Shown piece after piece: positions 61,552-64,000 of a stretch of 64,000 nucleotides of DNA. Both the position numbers and the translations under genes were made by a program. Positions within the stretch are counted from its first letter, which is position 1. Each line of letters opens with the position of its first letter. A model generated the notes under the pieces. That model was given only the letters and a program-made list of their open reading frames with translations, was not told where the DNA came from and did not search any database. Source of the stretch: JAUIET01 sp964352475 (GTDB lineage: Bacteria; Pseudomonadota; Gammaproteobacteria; Pseudomonadales; JAUIET01); contig CAYGSL010000016.1 of assembly GCA_964352475.1 (NCBI GenBank), forward strand, positions 17,068-81,067, written 5' to 3'.

Positions 61552-62253
61552 GTGTTGTTGGAGAAGCCGAGAGTAAAGCCTTGGCCCCTGTGGGACCTAC
61601 CCACTCGTTTAGGACATGGCTTGTTGATTGTGGCTTTGCTGCTTGCTTGGTGGAGTGCTGAAACACAGCGTACCGACATTCACCAATGGACGGGTTACAG
61701 CATTCTTGTGTTGGTACTCGGCAGGCTGGTATGGGGCTTCATTGGCAGCAAGCCGTCTCGATTTGCCACTTTCATGAAAAGCCCAATGGTTGCAGTTAAG
61801 TATCTGTTTTCACCTGCTGCGCAGGCGAGTGAGGATGTACCGAACGGCAATACAATGGGGCATAACCCTGCAGGCGGGTGGTCAGTACTGTTGATGTTGA
61901 GTTTATTGCTCACACAGGCCACCAGTGGCTTGTTTAACAGCGATGATATTTTGTTTAACGGGCCTTTTTACCACTTGGTAGAGTCGGACTGGCAAGATCG
62001 ATTCGGGGTTGTACATGAATACGTATTTAACGCGCTGCTCGCCTGTATTGCACTGCACATTGCGATGGTGTCTTTCTACACTTACCGCGGCAAAAAACTG
62101 TTAACACCTATGATACGCGGCGGAACCGATGATCGTTATTCCGAAGAGCCACCGAAACCCAGCTGGCGCTGGCTTGCGGTACTGCTGTTAATTGCTATTG
62201 CACTGTGGGCTTTGGTGCAATCAGTCCCGCAGCCGACCAGTCAGTGGTTCTGA
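61552..62253 (+). CDS. cytochrome b561-type membrane protein
   Basis: A 233-residue inner-membrane diheme cytochrome b with four helices. 'WDLPTRLGHGLLIVALLLAW' (His), 'DIHQWTGYSILVLVLGRLVWGF', 'VVHEYVFNALLACIALHIAMV' (two His) fit the b561 heme ligands. A C-terminal helix follows. It starts at GTG. It converges with a cytochrome c' gene 20 bases away and may pass electrons to it. Confidence 0.92.
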   Translation: MLLEKPRVKPWPLWDLPTRLGHGLLIVALLLAWWSAETQRTDIHQWTGYSILVLVLGRLVWGFIGSKPSRFATFMKSPMVAVKYLFSPAAQASEDVPNGNTMGHNPAGGWSVLLMLSLLLTQATSGLFNSDDILFNGPFYHLVESDWQDRFGVVHEYVFNALLACIALHIAMVSFYTYRGKKLLTPMIRGGTDDRYSEEPPKPSWRWLAVLLLIAIALWALVQSVPQPTSQWF

Positions 62254-62272
62254 CTGGCGACTTGGCCAAGTC

Positions 62273-62752
62273 TTAGTACAAATAATCTTTTGATTTATAA
62301 TCATCATGGCATGCCTTGCAGGCCTTGCCAGTTGCGCCAAACGCTGGAGCAATTTCTTTCTTGTCGCCGGTTTGCGCAGCAGTGTCCAGCGCCGCAACTG
62401 CAGCGATCAGGTCGTCCATTTTCGCGCTAAAGTCTGCTTTGTTTTCCCAAACTTCCGGTTTTGCGCGAGTAGTGCCTTTATCTGTGCCATCGGCAAATCC
62501 GCGCATGATGTTCATAGAAGCAAGAGCGGACAAATCGCTTGCATGTTCTTTCATGCGCGCTTCGTCATAAGGCATATCGCCTTTCATCATTGCAGCCATA
62601 GGGCCAAAGTTTGACGCTACCATGGCAAACCAGGACTGACGATAAGACTGCGCCATTTCCTTATCGTCAAAATGTGAAATAGCCATCGGCGCTAATAACA
62701 AGCCAGCAACCGAAGCACCACAGATACATGCATTCCTTAATGTTTTAACCAC
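62273..62752 (-). CDS. cytochrome c' (class II c-type cytochrome)
   Basis: A 159-residue exported cytochrome, starting at GTG with AGGGGTTTGTT upstream. A signal peptide is followed by a four-helix bundle and a single C-terminal CKACH heme site, the class II layout. Cytochromes c' bind NO or carry electrons in the periplasm. It is convergent with the b561 gene. Confidence 0.9.
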   Translation of the reverse strand: MVKTLRNACICGASVAGLLLAPMAISHFDDKEMAQSYRQSWFAMVASNFGPMAAMMKGDMPYDEARMKEHASDLSALASMNIMRGFADGTDKGTTRAKPEVWENKADFSAKMDDLIAAVAALDTAAQTGDKKEIAPAFGATGKACKACHDDYKSKDYLY

Positions 62753-62771
62753 AACAAACCCCTGTAAATAA

Positions 62772-63242
62772 TTACTTGGTGCAGGGGTAATGTTTCCTCA
62801 ATATTGCAAACACTACTTCCCGCGCGCTTCCATCCTGCCACTGACCCGCACTGGCAGTCAAGTCGCGCGTCACCTCGCCTACTACTTCCGACAGGGGCAC
62901 AGGCTCACCCAGGCATATGTCTGCGTAACTGCTGGCGCCGAAACGCTCTAGCAGACGGTCTCTTGGGGCTCGCATTCTGATGGCGCGTTCTGAGAAAGTT
63001 TCTTTAATACTTTCGTACTCCGCTCTCACATTTTGCAGCACTCGCTCATCAGTTGCCACGGCGCCATCAATAAAGCCTTGAATGTAGCGAACGCAAAAAA
63101 TAGCATCTTTACCATCAGGATCTTGATCATAGAGCGCACAATGCTCGTGCAGTTCGCTAGCCGGCAATGTCTCTACAGCATTGGCAAGACCATGCAGTAG
63201 ACACAGAGGTAGTACGAATATGCCGAGTGTGAATGCTCTCAT
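62772..63242 (-). CDS. Rap1a/Tai-like exported protein
   Basis: A 156-residue protein with a signal peptide (residues 1-22, ending 'GLANAV'). The mature part has 'LHEHCALYDQDPDGKDAIFCVRYIQGFIDGA', the Rap1a immunity-protein pattern, with 'YADICLGE' and a C-terminal Cys. Many such proteins are not near T6SS genes, as here, so immunity is not implied. It lies 14 bases after the carbonic anhydrase gene. Confidence 0.82.
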   Translation of the reverse strand: MRAFTLGIFVLPLCLLHGLANAVETLPASELHEHCALYDQDPDGKDAIFCVRYIQGFIDGAVATDERVLQNVRAEYESIKETFSERAIRMRAPRDRLLERFGASSYADICLGEPVPLSEVVGEVTRDLTASAGQWQDGSAREVVFAILRKHYPCTK

Positions 63243-63256
63243 GATTGTGCGGCTCC

Positions 63257-64000
63257 TTACTCGATTTCGGACAGCAGCGCAGGGTCGGTTACCAACTCCC
63301 TGACACCGTGCGCGTGATCTTCGTTAAAGTCGTTGCTCTCGCACCACTTGGCAAGGCTTTGAATGCTAAGCTTGGCGCAATGCGGTCGCACGCTCCACGA
63401 GACTTGCAGCGGTGAACACTGCTGAGCGTTGTATGATGGGCCAGTTGTTGAACCAGCAAATTCTACCGGCAGACCGGTACCGGTTGGTAAGGCTTTCACC
63501 TGGTGTAGACTTCCTTCATTGGCACCAGCGTAGCGGAAGTCATCAAAGTCTAAAGCTTTTTTGTCGTTTACCACTGTGAACACTTGAGTCTCTACTCTAA
63601 GGTCCGGATTTGCGCAGCTGTCTGATAGACAAGCGCCAAGGGTAGGGCCAGGCGAGACGTCACATGATGAATGTACCCAGTGGAATTCAACAGTGTCTCC
63701 CGGTATGATTCCGCCGCATACTGATTTTGACATTGGCTTCAGTTCCGCTTTACTCAGCGACTGGCTGATCGTGCACTGATAGCCACCTCCTACTCCTTTC
63801 TTGTTGCCTTTGCCAGCATAAATCGCGAAGTCTTTCGCTTTATGCTCTGCGTTTGCGTGGAAGTGAATGTTGCACAGATTCATTTCAGAGTATTCTGGCG
63901 CCAAAGAAAAAGAACGCTTATTGGTACCAGACAGTTGATCAATGTCACGAGGCGTTTGCGGCCCAAAGCCCTGGCAGCTTTGCTCGCTCTGAGCATGATC
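63257..64000 (-). CDS. delta-class carbonic anhydrase (5' end beyond window)
   Basis: The frame is open to the end of the window, giving at least 247 residues ('DHAQSEQSCQGFGPQTPRDID' at the edge), and the true start lies beyond. 'MNLCNIHFHANAEHKAKDF' is the zinc-binding core with His-x-His and a later His, and 'VEFHWVHSSCDV' follows, as in the bacterial delta-type enzymes related to diatom TWCA1. It hydrates CO2, probably in the periplasm or outside. The TTG at 63904 is internal. Confidence 0.85.
   Translation of the reverse strand, partial: DHAQSEQSCQGFGPQTPRDIDQLSGTNKRSFSLAPEYSEMNLCNIHFHANAEHKAKDFAIYAGKGNKKGVGGGYQCTISQSLSKAELKPMSKSVCGGIIPGDTVEFHWVHSSCDVSPGPTLGACLSDSCANPDLRVETQVFTVVNDKKALDFDDFRYAGANEGSLHQVKALPTGTGLPVEFAGSTTGPSYNAQQCSPLQVSWSVRPHCAKLSIQSLAKWCESNDFNEDHAHGVRELVTDPALLSEIE

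Noticed and set aside
62259..62272. Perfect 14-base palindrome GACTTGGCCAAGTC between the b561 and c' genes
   Set aside because: It has no loop or T run, so it is not a terminator, and a similar TTGGCCAAGTCTT near 40084 has no shared context. Too short to interpret.
62772..63242. T6SS immunity protein
   Set aside because: The Rap1a pattern is there but no T6SS effector or structural gene is near, so an immunity role is not supported.
1..64000. tRNA, rRNA, CRISPR arrays, insertion sequences, prophage
   Set aside because: None could be recognised on either strand by reading; no transposase, integrase, phage or Cas motifs appear among the proteins.

Overview
This 64 kb window looks like a draft chromosome contig from an aerobic, probably marine, heterotrophic gammaproteobacterium. 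I infer this from the TonB-dependent receptor, the FNR-controlled cbb3 oxidase locus, the NhaR-type LysR regulator, SlyD, and many Baeyer-Villiger-type monooxygenases and SnoaL-like proteins. No rRNA, tRNA, CRISPR, insertion sequence or prophage was seen. One run of 100 N (21593-21692) is an assembly join, so the molecule is a scaffold.

Layout. 1-3118 is a housekeeping run: a partial BtrH/DUF4872 protein, a thioesterase, uracil-DNA glycosylase and prolidase, all overlapping or tightly packed. 3283-7010 is a two-gene signalling operon: a CHASE4 histidine kinase and a REC-GGDEF-EAL response regulator. 7030-12211 is a divergent catabolic locus: SDR and MetE-like on the minus strand; HisD/HpsN-like dehydrogenase, LacI regulator and HpcH aldolase on the plus strand. 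12221-16563 holds a secreted S9 peptidase divergent from a DUF5916 outer-membrane-type protein. 16641-32643 holds an SDR, four SnoaL-like proteins, a sodium/solute symporter, two alpha/beta hydrolases, an RraA-like protein, a TonB receptor, a Tat-exported sulfatase, an amidohydrolase and a bicupin. 33072-39585 has a tandem GST-fold protein, SlyD, a PQQ-type beta-propeller, a flavin monooxygenase, a PEP-mutase-family lyase and a saccharopine-dehydrogenase-like reductase. 39814-48660 has a previously uncalled 55-residue membrane peptide, Lrp/alanine dehydrogenase, an aminotransferase with a divergent sulfotransferase-like partner, an APH-like kinase, small membrane and periplasmic proteins, and a second Baeyer-Villiger monooxygenase. 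48744-58505 is the respiratory locus: FNR, Yip1 protein, ccoNOQP, ccoG, a short ccoH, ccoI, ccoS and a TauE/SafE-like protein. 58515-64000 has a hemerythrin, an NhaR-like regulator, small proteins, a cytochrome b561/cytochrome c' pair, a Rap1a-like protein and a partial delta-class carbonic anhydrase.

The most interesting signal is a repeated operator-like sequence, core TTGCATTCGnAGT followed by CAA or ACAt. It occurs six times, all intergenic: between the SDR/MetE and HisD/LacI operons, between two SnoaL-like genes, twice before the TonB receptor, before the cupin-SnoaL-amidohydrolase-SnoaL-sulfatase operon, and at the start of a promoter that leads directly to two hairpins and a terminator with no protein gene in between (candidate small RNA, about 32928-33030). 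It ties genes spread over about 24 kb into one putative regulon for taking up and degrading an unknown, possibly sulfated and methylated, organic compound. The LacI-family protein at 10379 is the obvious candidate regulator because the motif is an imperfect dyad with a central CpG. The substrate and the regulator assignment are inference.
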